Source: Pseudomonadota bacterium
GTDB lineage: Bacteria; Pseudomonadota; Gammaproteobacteria; Steroidobacterales; Steroidobacteraceae
NCBI GenBank assembly: GCA_003242275.1
Contig: QGUX01000074.1
Coordinates: 1-13,578 of the forward strand
Direction of reading: 5' to 3'
Length of the DNA: 13,578 nt
How positions within the stretch are numbered: position 1 is the first letter of the stretch; the number at the start of each line of letters is the position of its first letter. Shown piece after piece: positions 1 through 7,288 of this stretch. A program made the position numbers and the translations under genes. The notes below the pieces were generated by a model. It made no database searches and was not told the origin of the DNA. It saw nothing but the letters and a program-made list of their open reading frames with translations.

Positions 1-707
1 TCGAGTCCTTTCCGGTTTTCCCCGCTCGTCGCCTGATCAATCCCTCGCCCTACATGTATTACTGCCAGCTGGGTGGCGTCACCGTGGTGGGCTCCTCGCC
101 CGAGGCGCTGGTGAAGTTGAAGGGCGGCCGCGCCGAGCTCCGGCCCATCGCCGGCACGCTGCCGCGCATGGCCGACCCGGAAGCGGACCTGGCCAACGAG
201 CGCCGCCTGCTGGCCGACCCGAAGGAGAACGCCGAGCACGTGATGCTGGTGGACCTGGCGCGCAACGACCTGGGCCGTGTCGCCGCCGCCGGCACCCTGC
301 ACGTGGATCCCTACCGCGTGATCGAGCGCTACAGCCACGTGATGCACATCGTCAGCGGCGTGCAGGGCACGCTGGCTCCGGACCGCGATGCCTTCGACCT
401 CTTCGCCGCCACCTTCCCGGCCGGCACGCTGGTGGGCGCGCCCAAGGTGCGCGCCATGCAGATCATCGAGGAGCTGGAGCCGGTGGACCGCGGCCTGTAC
501 GGCGGCACCATCGGCTACTTCGGCGCGCAGGGCGACATGGACCAGGCCATCACCATCCGCACGCTGGTGTTCGAGGGCGACGAATACAGCTACCAGGCTG
601 GCGCCGGCGTGGTTGCCGACAGCAAGCCGGAATCCGAGTTCAACGAAGTCTTCGCCAAGAGCGCCGCATTGCGCAGCGCGCTGGCACTGGCGGAGGAGGG
701 ACTGTGA
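1..707 (+). CDS. trpE: Anthranilate synthase component I, C-terminal part (5' end outside window)
   Basis: Chorismate-binding subunit of anthranilate synthase, which converts chorismate and glutamine (via TrpG) to anthranilate, the first committed step of tryptophan synthesis. The reading frame is open from the first whole codon at position 3, so the gene enters from the left; about 235 residues of a roughly 500-residue protein are visible. Family blocks seen in order are RLINPSPYMYY, SSPEALVKL, RPIAGTLPR, DPKENAEHVMLVDLARNDLGR, ERYSHVMHIVSG, FPAGTLVGAPKVRAM, ELEPVDRGLYGGTIGY and AGAGVVADSKPESEF. Together these form the chorismate-binding core. The N-terminal part that carries the tryptophan feedback site in this family is missing, so feedback control cannot be judged. 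The stop TGA overlaps the trpG GTG by four bases, which suggests coupled, equimolar translation of the two subunits. PabB is the main alternative, but the full trp operon downstream makes trpE very likely. Confidence 0.96.
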   Translation, partial: ESFPVFPARRLINPSPYMYYCQLGGVTVVGSSPEALVKLKGGRAELRPIAGTLPRMADPEADLANERRLLADPKENAEHVMLVDLARNDLGRVAAAGTLHVDPYRVIERYSHVMHIVSGVQGTLAPDRDAFDLFAATFPAGTLVGAPKVRAMQIIEELEPVDRGLYGGTIGYFGAQGDMDQAITIRTLVFEGDEYSYQAGAGVVADSKPESEFNEVFAKSAALRSALALAEEGL

Positions 708-1336
708 GCGACCCTGGGAAGGAGAAGCCGAGGCTGCTCCTGATCGACAACTACGACTCCTTCACCTACAACCTGGTGCAGGCCTTCCTGGTGCTGGGCG
801 CCGACGTGCACGTGGTGCGCAACGACGAGATCACGGTGGAGGAGGCGAAACGCATGGACTTCACCCACCTGTGCATCTCGCCCGGCCCGGGCACGCCGCG
901 CGATGCCGGCGTGTCGATGGACATGATCCGCGCCTTCGCCGGCGTGAAGCCCATCCTCGGCGTGTGCCTCGGCCACCAGGCCATCGTCGAGGCCTTCGGC
1001 GGCGACGTGGTGCGCGCGCAGCGGCTGATGCACGGCAAGACCTCGCTGGTGAAGCACGACGGCCGCACGCTGTTTCATGGCCTGTCGCAGCCGGCCGAGG
1101 TGGGCCGCTACCACTCGCTGATCGCCGCGCCCGCCAGCATGCCGCCGGATCTCGAAGTGACGGCGCTGACGCCCGAGGGCGAGATCATGGGCGTGCGCCA
1201 CAGGAAGTACACCATCGAGGGCGTGCAGTTCCATCCCGAGAGCGTGCTCACGCCCGAGGGCCCGCGGCTCATGGGCAACTTCCTCGATCTCACCGCGCCG
1301 CTGCGCGATGAACAGGCTAAAGGGACAGGGGGATAA
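704..1336 (+). CDS. trpG: Anthranilate synthase component II (glutamine amidotransferase)
   Basis: Class I glutamine amidotransferase subunit that supplies ammonia to TrpE; 210 residues, normal for a stand-alone TrpG. The nucleophile Cys is in GVCLGHQAI (about C88), and the His and Glu of the triad are in VQFHPESVLT (about H177 and E179). The N-terminal NYDSFTYNLVQ and the SPGPGTP oxyanion-loop block are present. The start is a GTG that overlaps the trpE stop (GTGA), with a strong GGAGGAGGG ribosome site just before it. It is not fused to TrpD, unlike the enterobacterial TrpGD arrangement. A TrpG can also act as PabA in folate synthesis, and the sequence alone does not exclude a dual role. 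It ends with TAA three bases before trpD. Confidence 0.96.
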   Translation: MSDPGKEKPRLLLIDNYDSFTYNLVQAFLVLGADVHVVRNDEITVEEAKRMDFTHLCISPGPGTPRDAGVSMDMIRAFAGVKPILGVCLGHQAIVEAFGGDVVRAQRLMHGKTSLVKHDGRTLFHGLSQPAEVGRYHSLIAAPASMPPDLEVTALTPEGEIMGVRHRKYTIEGVQFHPESVLTPEGPRLMGNFLDLTAPLRDEQAKGTGG

Positions 1337-1339
1337 AGC

Positions 1340-2386
1340 ATGCCAGCCGATGTCGCCAGGATGCGCGCCTTCCTCGACGCCGTGCTCGATGGCCGGTCGC
1401 TGACCACCGACGAAGCGCGGGAACTGCTCGTCGGGCTCACCGATGAAACCCTGCCGCCGGCACTGGCCGGGGCGCTCCTGGCCGGCATCCGCGCCAAGGG
1501 CGTGACCGGCGCGGAGCTGCGCGGCTTCGCCATGGGCATGCGCTCGCTGGCGCGCCGGCCGAAGATCGACCGCGACCTCGAGGCGGTGGACATCGTGGGC
1601 ACGGGCGGCGACCGCTCGGGCAGCTTCAACCTCTCGACCGGTGCCTCGCTGCTGACCGCGGCCGCGGGCCTGGCAGTGGTGAAGCATGGCAACCGCTCGG
1701 TGTCGAGCCGCGCCGGCAGCGCCGATGTGCTCGAGGCGCTGGGCCTCACGCTGCCGCTGGATGAGCAGCGCGCCGCCGACTGCCTGGCCGCCACCAATTT
1801 CACCTTCCTGTTCGCGCCGCACTACCACCCGGCGATGAAGGCCATCGGCCCGGTGCGCGCCGCACTGGGCGTGCGCACGGTGTTCAACATCCTGGGGCCG
1901 CTGTCCAATCCGGCCGAGCCGCCGTACCACGTGATCGGCGCCTACAGCGACGAGACCGCACGGCTGATGGCCGAGGCCCTGTCGGGCCTGCCGATCAGGC
2001 GCGCCTTCGTGGTCCATGGCAGCGGCGGCTGGGACGAGCCCACGCCCATCGGGCCGTTCCTGCTGCTGGACGTGCGTCCGGGCCAGGTGACCGAACTGCG
2101 CCGCGGCCCGGAGGAGTACGGCATCAGGCCGTGCACCGACGGCGACCTGCGCGGCGCCGACGCCGCGCACAATGCCGCCGAGATGACGCGCGTGCTGCGC
2201 GGCGAGGAGAAGGGTCCGCACCGCGACGCGCTGGTGCTCAGCGCCGCGCTGGCGCTGGAAGTCGCCGGCCGCGCGCCCGGGCCGCGCGAGGCGGCGGCCA
2301 TGGCCGCGGCTGCGATCGACGACGGGCGCGCCAGCAGCCTCCTGGCCAGGCTGGCGGCGTTCTCGCGCACCACCGCTCCGGCATGA
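1340..2386 (+). CDS. trpD: Anthranilate phosphoribosyltransferase
   Basis: Transfers phosphoribosyl from PRPP to anthranilate, the second step of the pathway; 348 residues, normal length. The N-terminal helical domain is followed by the PRPP/Mg-binding loop VGTGGDRSGSFNLST (about 86-100), the anthranilate-site block KHGNRSVSSRAGSADVLEALG (from about 115) and the NILGPLSNP block (about 183-191). FLFAPHYHPAMK and the conserved R in GPVRAALGVRT are also present. In the region where many TrpDs read GLDEIS, this protein reads GWDEPTPIGPF (about 230-240), a noticeable subfamily variant. ATG 1340 lies three bases after trpG, preceded by the purine-rich stretch AGGGGGATAAAG. The stop overlaps the trpC ATG by four bases (ATGA). 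Confidence 0.96.
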   Translation: MPADVARMRAFLDAVLDGRSLTTDEARELLVGLTDETLPPALAGALLAGIRAKGVTGAELRGFAMGMRSLARRPKIDRDLEAVDIVGTGGDRSGSFNLSTGASLLTAAAGLAVVKHGNRSVSSRAGSADVLEALGLTLPLDEQRAADCLAATNFTFLFAPHYHPAMKAIGPVRAALGVRTVFNILGPLSNPAEPPYHVIGAYSDETARLMAEALSGLPIRRAFVVHGSGGWDEPTPIGPFLLLDVRPGQVTELRRGPEEYGIRPCTDGDLRGADAAHNAAEMTRVLRGEEKGPHRDALVLSAALALEVAGRAPGPREAAAMAAAAIDDGRASSLLARLAAFSRTTAPA

Positions 2387-3207
2387 GCGACTTCCTCGCC
2401 AGCATGGCCGCCAGCAGCCGCGCCCGCGTGGCCGCGGCGCGCCGGGCCGTTCCGGAGGCGCAGATCTGGCGCCTGGCCGAGAGCGCACCGGAGCCGCCGC
2501 AGCTCAAGCTCTCGCCGCAGCGCTTCGACGTGATCGCCGAGGTGAAGCTGCGCTCGCCCGCGGTGGGCCAGCTCGCCGGTGGCGATACCGATGTCTCCAC
2601 CCGCGTCACCAGCTATGCGCGCGCGGGCGCGGCGGCCGTGTCCGTGCTGACCGAGCCCGATCGCTTCGAGGGCTCGCTGGAACACCTGGAGCAGGCCGCG
2701 CGCGCGCTGTCGCGCACCGGCGTGCCGGCCATGCGCAAGGATTTCCTGGTCGAGCCCTACCAGGTGGCGGAGGCCCGGCTCGCCGGCGCCGGCGGCATCC
2801 TGGTCATCGTGCGCATGCTCTCGCGCGCCGGGCTCGATGCGCTCATCGAGGCCGCGGCGCGGCTGAAGCTGTTCGTGCTGATCGAGGCCTTCGACGAGCG
2901 GGACATCGACGTGGCGGCGGACCTGGTGGCCGCGCATGGCGCGCGCGGCGTGCCGCTGCTGGTCGGCGTCAACAGCCGCGACCTGGTCACGCTGAAGGTG
3001 GTGCCCGGAAGGCTGGAGGAGCTGGCGCCGCGGCTGCCCACGGGCGTGCCGCGCGTGGCCGAGAGCGGCCTCGGCAGCGCCGGGGATGCCGCGCGCCTGG
3101 CGCGCGCCGGCTACGAAATGGCGCTGGTGGGCAGCGCGCTGATGACGGCGCCGGATCCGGCGGCACTGCTGGCGGCGATGATTGCCGCCGGCCGCGGAGC
3201 ACGCTGA
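2383..3207 (+). CDS. trpC: Indole-3-glycerol phosphate synthase (divergent form)
   Basis: Closes the indole ring of CdRP to give indole-3-glycerol phosphate; a TIM barrel of 274 residues. The residues known to be catalytic in this family are all identifiable: E53 and K55 in IAEVKLRSP, K119 in MRKDF, E168 in LIEAFD, N197 in GVNSRDL, and E227/S228 in AESGLG. Several normally strict motifs are altered: SPSKG is SPAVG, LVEVH is LIEAF, and INNRNL is VNSRDL. It is therefore a divergent but apparently intact enzyme. The ATG overlaps the trpD stop (ATGA), and the TGA overlaps the trpF ATG by one base (TGATG). It is separate from TrpF, unlike the fused E. coli protein. Operon position between trpD and trpF supports the call. 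Confidence 0.93.
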   Translation: MSDFLASMAASSRARVAAARRAVPEAQIWRLAESAPEPPQLKLSPQRFDVIAEVKLRSPAVGQLAGGDTDVSTRVTSYARAGAAAVSVLTEPDRFEGSLEHLEQAARALSRTGVPAMRKDFLVEPYQVAEARLAGAGGILVIVRMLSRAGLDALIEAAARLKLFVLIEAFDERDIDVAADLVAAHGARGVPLLVGVNSRDLVTLKVVPGRLEELAPRLPTGVPRVAESGLGSAGDAARLARAGYEMALVGSALMTAPDPAALLAAMIAAGRGAR

Positions 3208-3827
3208 TGGCCTTCGTGAAGATCTGCGGCATGACCGACACGCGCGCGGTGTCGGCCGCACTCGCGGCCGGCGCCGATGCCATCGGCTTCGTGTTCGCGA
3301 CCTCGGTGCGGCGGGTGACACCGCAGCAGGCCGCCGAACTGGCACGTCCCGCGCGCGGCCGCGTACTGTGCGTTGCCGTCACGCAGCATCCTTCCTCCGA
3401 GCTGCTGGAGATGGTGTTCGAGGTGTTCCGCCCCGACGTGCTGCAGACCGATCTCGCCGATTTCGCGCGCATCGAGCTGCCTGCCGGCGTGACCGGCTGG
3501 CCGGTGCTGCGCGGCGCCGCCGATGCCGCGGCGGACGCGACGCTGCCGGCCGGCCAGCGCGTGCTGTTCGAGGGCCCGCGCAGCGGCACCGGCCAGGTGG
3601 CCGACTGGAGCACCGCCCGCGAGCTGGCCGCGCGCCGCGAGATCATCCTCGCCGGCGGCCTGGGGCCGGACAATGTCGCGGAGGCGATCACCGCGGTGGA
3701 TCCCTTCGGCGTCGACGTCTCCAGCGGCGTGGAGGCCTCGCCGGGCCGCAAGAGTCCTGAGCTGATCGAGTTGTTCGTGCGCCGCGCGCGCGAGGCCTTC
3801 GCCCGCGCCGGCAATGGAGAGAACTGA
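3207..3827 (+). CDS. trpF: Phosphoribosylanthranilate isomerase (variant active site)
   Basis: Catalyses the Amadori rearrangement of PRA to CdRP, the step before TrpC; TIM barrel of 206 residues. The general-base Cys is kept in VKICGMTD (C7), and the phosphate-binding ends IILAGGLGPDNV and FGVDVSSGVE are clear. The segment that usually reads LLD followed by GGTG and FDW, and that holds the catalytic Asp, is here VLFEGPRSGTG with VADW (about 119-134), so Glu122 appears to replace the Asp. The usual VQLHG strand is also changed (VLQTD). Operon context leaves little doubt about the role. The gene overlaps trpC and trpB by one base at each end, and a GGAGAG site just before its stop serves trpB. 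Confidence 0.92.
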   Translation: MAFVKICGMTDTRAVSAALAAGADAIGFVFATSVRRVTPQQAAELARPARGRVLCVAVTQHPSSELLEMVFEVFRPDVLQTDLADFARIELPAGVTGWPVLRGAADAAADATLPAGQRVLFEGPRSGTGQVADWSTARELAARREIILAGGLGPDNVAEAITAVDPFGVDVSSGVEASPGRKSPELIELFVRRAREAFARAGNGEN

Positions 3828-5083
3828 TGGCTGCATCATCCCCCCCGATGGACGAGGCCACGAGGCAGCGCCTGCTGGCGGACCTGCTGGCCGGCCGGCT
3901 GCCCACGCCCGAAGGCCGCTTCGGCCCCTATGGCGGGCGCTACATCCCCGAGACGCTGGTGCCGGCCTTCGACCGGCTCACGAAGGCGGTGTACGAGATC
4001 CTGCCGTCGAAGGACTTCCGCGACGAGCTGGCGGCCGAGCTGCGCGACTGGGTGGGGCGTCCCACCGCGCTGTCGCCGATGCCGGCGCTGGGCCGCCGCT
4101 GGGGCGCGGAGATCTGGTTCAAGCGCGAGGATCTCGCACACACCGGCGCGCACAAGATCAACAACGCGCTCGGCCAGGCGCTGCTGGCGCGCCGCATGGG
4201 CGCCAGACGCGTGGTGGCCGAGACCGGCGCCGGCCAGCATGGCGTGGCCACCGCCGCCGCCTGCGCGCGCGTGGGGCTGCCATGCACCGTGTACATGGGC
4301 GAGGTGGACATGGCGCGCCAGGCGCCCAACGTGGGCCGCATGCGCCTGATGGGTGCCACCGTGGTGCCCGTCACCACCGGCGAGCGCACGCTGCGCGCCG
4401 CCATCGACGAGGCCTTCCGCGACTGGGTGGCCGATCCCGAGGGCACGTTCTACTGCCTGGGCTCCGCGTTGGGACCCCATCCCTATCCCTACCTCGTGCG
4501 CGAGCTGCAGGCGGTGATCGGCCGCGAGGCGCGCGCGCAGATCCTGGAGCGCACCGGTGGCCTGCCCGACGTGCTGGTGGCCTGCGTGGGCGGCGGCTCC
4601 AACGCCATCGGCCTGTTCCATGCCTTCCTCGGCGATGCCTCGGTGAAGATCTTCGGCGTCGAGGCCGGTGGCCGCGGCCCGGGCCTCGGCGACAATGCCG
4701 CGCGCATGGCCAGCGGCCGTCCCGGCGTGCTGCACGGCACCTATTCGATGCTGCTGCAGGACGAGCATGGCCAGGTGCTCGAGACGCATTCGATCTCGGC
4801 CGGCCTCGACTACTCCGGCGTCGGCCCCGAGCATGCGCTGCTGCGCGACCTGGGACGCGCCGAGTACCTGATGGCGCTGGACCAGGACGCGCTGGACTGC
4901 GTGAAGGAGTGCAGCACCTACGAGGGCGTGCTGCCCGCGCTGGAGAGCGCCCACGCGCTGTGGGGCGCGCGCGAGCTGGCGAAGCGTTTCCCCGGCAAGC
5001 GCATCCTGGTCGGGCTTTCCGGCCGCGGCGACAAGGACATGCCCACCCTGCAGGCCACGCTGCTGGCGGGAGGTGCGCCGTGA
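3827..5083 (+). CDS. trpB: Tryptophan synthase beta chain
   Basis: PLP enzyme that condenses indole (delivered from TrpA) with serine to make tryptophan; 418 residues. Seen in order: FGPYGGRYIPETL (from about 32), the PLP lysine in HTGAHKINNALGQ (K110), the catalytic glutamate in AETGAGQHGVA (E132), the phosphate-binding GGGSN (about 255-259), GLDYSGVGPEHALL and the ESAHALW block near the C-terminus. About 30 residues precede FGPYGG, which is longer than in E. coli but within the range of the family. This is the standard TrpB, not the TrpB2 type. ATG 3827 overlaps the trpF stop by one base, with GGAGAG at 3815-3820. The stop TGA overlaps the trpA GTG. Confidence 0.97.
   Translation: MAASSPPMDEATRQRLLADLLAGRLPTPEGRFGPYGGRYIPETLVPAFDRLTKAVYEILPSKDFRDELAAELRDWVGRPTALSPMPALGRRWGAEIWFKREDLAHTGAHKINNALGQALLARRMGARRVVAETGAGQHGVATAAACARVGLPCTVYMGEVDMARQAPNVGRMRLMGATVVPVTTGERTLRAAIDEAFRDWVADPEGTFYCLGSALGPHPYPYLVRELQAVIGREARAQILERTGGLPDVLVACVGGGSNAIGLFHAFLGDASVKIFGVEAGGRGPGLGDNAARMASGRPGVLHGTYSMLLQDEHGQVLETHSISAGLDYSGVGPEHALLRDLGRAEYLMALDQDALDCVKECSTYEGVLPALESAHALWGARELAKRFPGKRILVGLSGRGDKDMPTLQATLLAGGAP
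5068..5075 (+). promoter_or_regulatory. Ribosome binding site deciding the trpA start
   Basis: GGGAGGTG lies six bases before GTG 5080 but twelve before ATG 5086. The spacing therefore favours the GTG that overlaps the trpB stop (GTGA), matching the overlap style of the rest of the operon. Confidence 0.6.
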
Positions 5084-5871
5084 GCATGACGCCCGCGCAG
5101 AAGCTGGCCCGGCGCATCCGCGACGCGCGCCGCGAGCGCATCGCGCTGGTGGCCTTCCTGACCGCCGGTTACCCGTCGAAGCAGCGCTTCGCAAGTGACC
5201 TGCTGGAGATCGCCTCCGCAGCCGACGTGGTCGAGATCGGCGTGCCGTTCACCGATCCCATGGCCGACGGCGTCACCGTGCAGCGCTCGAGCTACGAGGC
5301 GCTGAAGCAGGGCGTGACGCTGCCGTGGATCCTGGAGGAGCTGCGCCGGCTGCCCGAGAAGCCCCGGGCCGAGCTGGTGTTCATGGGCTACTACAATCCG
5401 ATGCTGGCCTACGGGCTCGACGCGCTGGCGCGCGATGCCGCCGCGGCGGGCATCAGCGGCTTCATCGTGCCCGACCTGCCGGTCGAGGAGAGCGGCCCGT
5501 TCGAAGAAGCGCTCGGCCGGCAGGGTCTTGCCATGATCCGCATGGTCACGCCCGTCACCCCCGAGGCGCGGCTCCAGGCCGTGTGCCGCGACGCGCAGGG
5601 CTTCATCTACGCGGTGTCGATGACCGGCACCACGGGTGGCTCCGTGGGCGGCGAGGGCGGCGTGCCCCAGGCGGTGTGCGACTACCTCGACCGCGTGCGC
5701 GCGCTCTCGCCCGTGCCCGTGTGCGCGGGATTCGGAATTCGCAGGCATGAGCAGGTGCGGGCCCTGGCACCCCACGTCGATGGCGTGGTGGTGGGTTCGG
5801 CAATCGTAGAGGCGATGGAAAAGGGAGAGTCCACGGCCGGTCTGCTGCGCCGCCTGCGCGGCGAGGCGTGA
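5080..5871 (+). CDS. trpA: Tryptophan synthase alpha chain
   Basis: Cleaves indole-3-glycerol phosphate to indole, which channels to TrpB; TIM barrel of 263 residues with the GTG start. Both catalytic acids are present: Glu52 in VEIGVPFTDP and Asp63 in DPMADG (equivalents of E49 and D60 in E. coli). The family blocks FLTAGYPS, MGYYNPMLAYG, GFIVPDLPVEES, FIYAVSMTGTTGG and CAGFGIRRHEQV follow in the normal order. The GTG overlaps the trpB stop. ATG 5086, two codons later, is the alternative start but is poorly spaced from the ribosome site. The stop codon sits inside a small hairpin that separates the trp genes from the exporter downstream. Confidence 0.96.
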   Translation: MSMTPAQKLARRIRDARRERIALVAFLTAGYPSKQRFASDLLEIASAADVVEIGVPFTDPMADGVTVQRSSYEALKQGVTLPWILEELRRLPEKPRAELVFMGYYNPMLAYGLDALARDAAAAGISGFIVPDLPVEESGPFEEALGRQGLAMIRMVTPVTPEARLQAVCRDAQGFIYAVSMTGTTGGSVGGEGGVPQAVCDYLDRVRALSPVPVCAGFGIRRHEQVRALAPHVDGVVVGSAIVEAMEKGESTAGLLRRLRGEA

Positions 5872-5881
5872 TCCTCACGCC
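5865..5881 (+). repeat. Hairpin across the trpA stop codon
   Basis: Perfect 7-bp inverted repeat GGCGTGA / TCACGCC with a three-base TCC loop; the trpA TGA lies in the left arm. It is followed by ATAATTCG, not a U-tract, so it is not a classical terminator. It could slow polymerase or block 3' exonucleases at the end of the trp operon. Confidence 0.4.
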
Positions 5882-5892
5882 ATAATTCGCCG

Positions 5893-7134
5893 GTGAAGTT
5901 CCCCCTCCGAATCAAGGTGGCCAGCGCGCGCGGTGCGCCGACGCTGGCCATCACCGTCATGCTCGCCAGCCTGTCGATGATCAGCCCGCTGTCCATCGAC
6001 ACCTTCCTGCCGTCCTTCCCGACCATCGCGGAGGAGTTCGGCATCACGAGCTGGCGGGTGCAGCAGATCATCACGGCGTACCTGCTGCCCTTCGCCTGCT
6101 TCTCGCTGGTGCACGGGCCGCTGTCGGATGCGCTCGGCCGCCGCCGGGTGGTGATCGGCGGACTCGTGCTGTACACCGCCGGATCGCTGGGTTGCTTCCT
6201 CGCGCCCACCTTCGGCACGCTGCTGTTCTGCCGCGTGCTGCAGGGGCTGGCCGCCGGCATCGGGCCCACCGTGGCGCGCGCCGTGGTGCGCGACCTGTTC
6301 GAGGGCACCAATGCCCAGCGGCTGATGAGCAGCATGATGCTGGTGTTCTCGCTGGCGCCGGCCGTCGCGCCCATCATCGGTGGCTGGGTGCACGTATCGC
6401 TGGGCTGGCGCTGGGTGTTCGGCATGCTGGTGGTGATCGGCGGCGTGCTGCTGGCCACCTGCCTGGCGTTCCTGCCCGAGACGCATCCCAGGGAGAAGCG
6501 CACGCCGTTCAAGGTGCGCGCGCTGATCGCCAGCTGCTGGCGCGTGGGCACGGGCCTGGCGTTCTTCCTGCTGGCCGTGTCCGCGGCGCTGGCCATTGCC
6601 GCCGTGTTCATCTACATCGGTTCGGCGCCGGCCATCATCCTCGAGGTGTGGGGACTGAAGGAGACCCAGTTCCACTACATCTTCATCCCCGTGGTGGCCG
6701 GCTTCATGATCGCTTCGATTGCCAGCGGCCGCATGGCCGGCCACATCGGCCGCGTCACGCAGCTGCGGATCGGCTTCGGGCTGCTGTGCTTCGCCGGCGG
6801 CGTGGGCGTGCTGGTGCACAACTTCATTCCCGGCGGCTCGCCCATCCTCGTGGTGCAGGTGCTGTGGTTCTGCATGGCGCTGGGCGCGCAGCTCACCTAT
6901 CCGGTGCTGTCGCTGGAGATGATCGACATGCATCCGGAGGCGCGCGGCGCGGCGGCGTCGGTGCAGTCGTTCGTGGCACTGAGCGTGGGCGCGGTGGTGA
7001 TGGGCATGGTGGCGCCCATGCTGCACGGGAACCTCAACGCGCTGGCGTGGATCTCGTTCGGTGGCGGCATCATCGCCTGGGCCGCGTGGCGCCTGGGCGT
7101 CAGGGTGCGCGGACCGGTGAAGACTTTCGACTGA
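5893..7134 (+). CDS. MFS drug/amino acid exporter, Bcr/CflA type
   Basis: Inner-membrane proton-coupled exporter of the 12-helix DHA1 group; 413 residues. TM1 carries the family signature PLSIDTFLPSFPTIAEEFG (from about 32). Motif A is GPLSDALGRRRV (about 75-86), the TM4 motif has R114 in RVLQGLAAG, and the antiporter motif C is APIIGGW (about 159-165), followed by GWRWVF. Hydrophobic segments continue to the C-terminus at the usual spacing. The start is GTG 5893 with no clear Shine-Dalgarno; GTG 5917 is possible. CATAAT at 5881-5886 lies so close upstream that a transcript from it could be leaderless. The gene sits 21 nt after trpA, so it may also be read through from the trp promoter. The family exports drugs such as bicyclomycin and, in some members, amino acids. 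The substrate here is unknown. Confidence 0.88.
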   Translation: MKFPLRIKVASARGAPTLAITVMLASLSMISPLSIDTFLPSFPTIAEEFGITSWRVQQIITAYLLPFACFSLVHGPLSDALGRRRVVIGGLVLYTAGSLGCFLAPTFGTLLFCRVLQGLAAGIGPTVARAVVRDLFEGTNAQRLMSSMMLVFSLAPAVAPIIGGWVHVSLGWRWVFGMLVVIGGVLLATCLAFLPETHPREKRTPFKVRALIASCWRVGTGLAFFLLAVSAALAIAAVFIYIGSAPAIILEVWGLKETQFHYIFIPVVAGFMIASIASGRMAGHIGRVTQLRIGFGLLCFAGGVGVLVHNFIPGGSPILVVQVLWFCMALGAQLTYPVLSLEMIDMHPEARGAAASVQSFVALSVGAVVMGMVAPMLHGNLNALAWISFGGGIIAWAAWRLGVRVRGPVKTFD

Positions 7135-7288
7135 GGCCGTCAGCCCGGGGGCCGATCCTCGTTCGCCGGCAGCGCGTTGACATGGCCGGGTGGGGAGTTG
7201 GCCTGCATGCCGCGCAGTGTTCGAAGACCCGTGCCTGGACTGGCGCCTCCGCGTCATGGCGTCGGTTGGATCGCCGGCGATTGCCCGG

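Noticed and set aside
1..53. Possible frameshift at the left edge of trpE
   Set aside because: The other frame looked like part of an upstream TrpE motif, but the in-frame reading VFPARRLINPSPY aligns well with the family pattern VYRALRxINPSPY, so no shift is needed.
590..2488. Long minus-strand open frame opposite trpG/trpD (632 codons)
   Set aside because: Composition is Arg/Ala/His-rich without any domain and lies opposite strongly recognised genes; long antisense frames are expected in high-GC DNA.
3814..5871. 685-codon frame running into trpA, which could suggest a fusion
   Set aside because: Its first two thirds are the wrong frame of trpB; only the part from 5080 is TrpA.
7177..7182. 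TTGACA hexamer in the gap after the MFS gene
   Set aside because: No -10 box at 16-18 bp and no gene to drive downstream on that strand.
7270..7281. 12-bp palindrome ATCGCCGGCGAT between the convergent MFS and ubiB genes
   Set aside because: Single copy, no T-tract, no loop; short GC palindromes are common in such DNA, so I would not call it a terminator or an operator.
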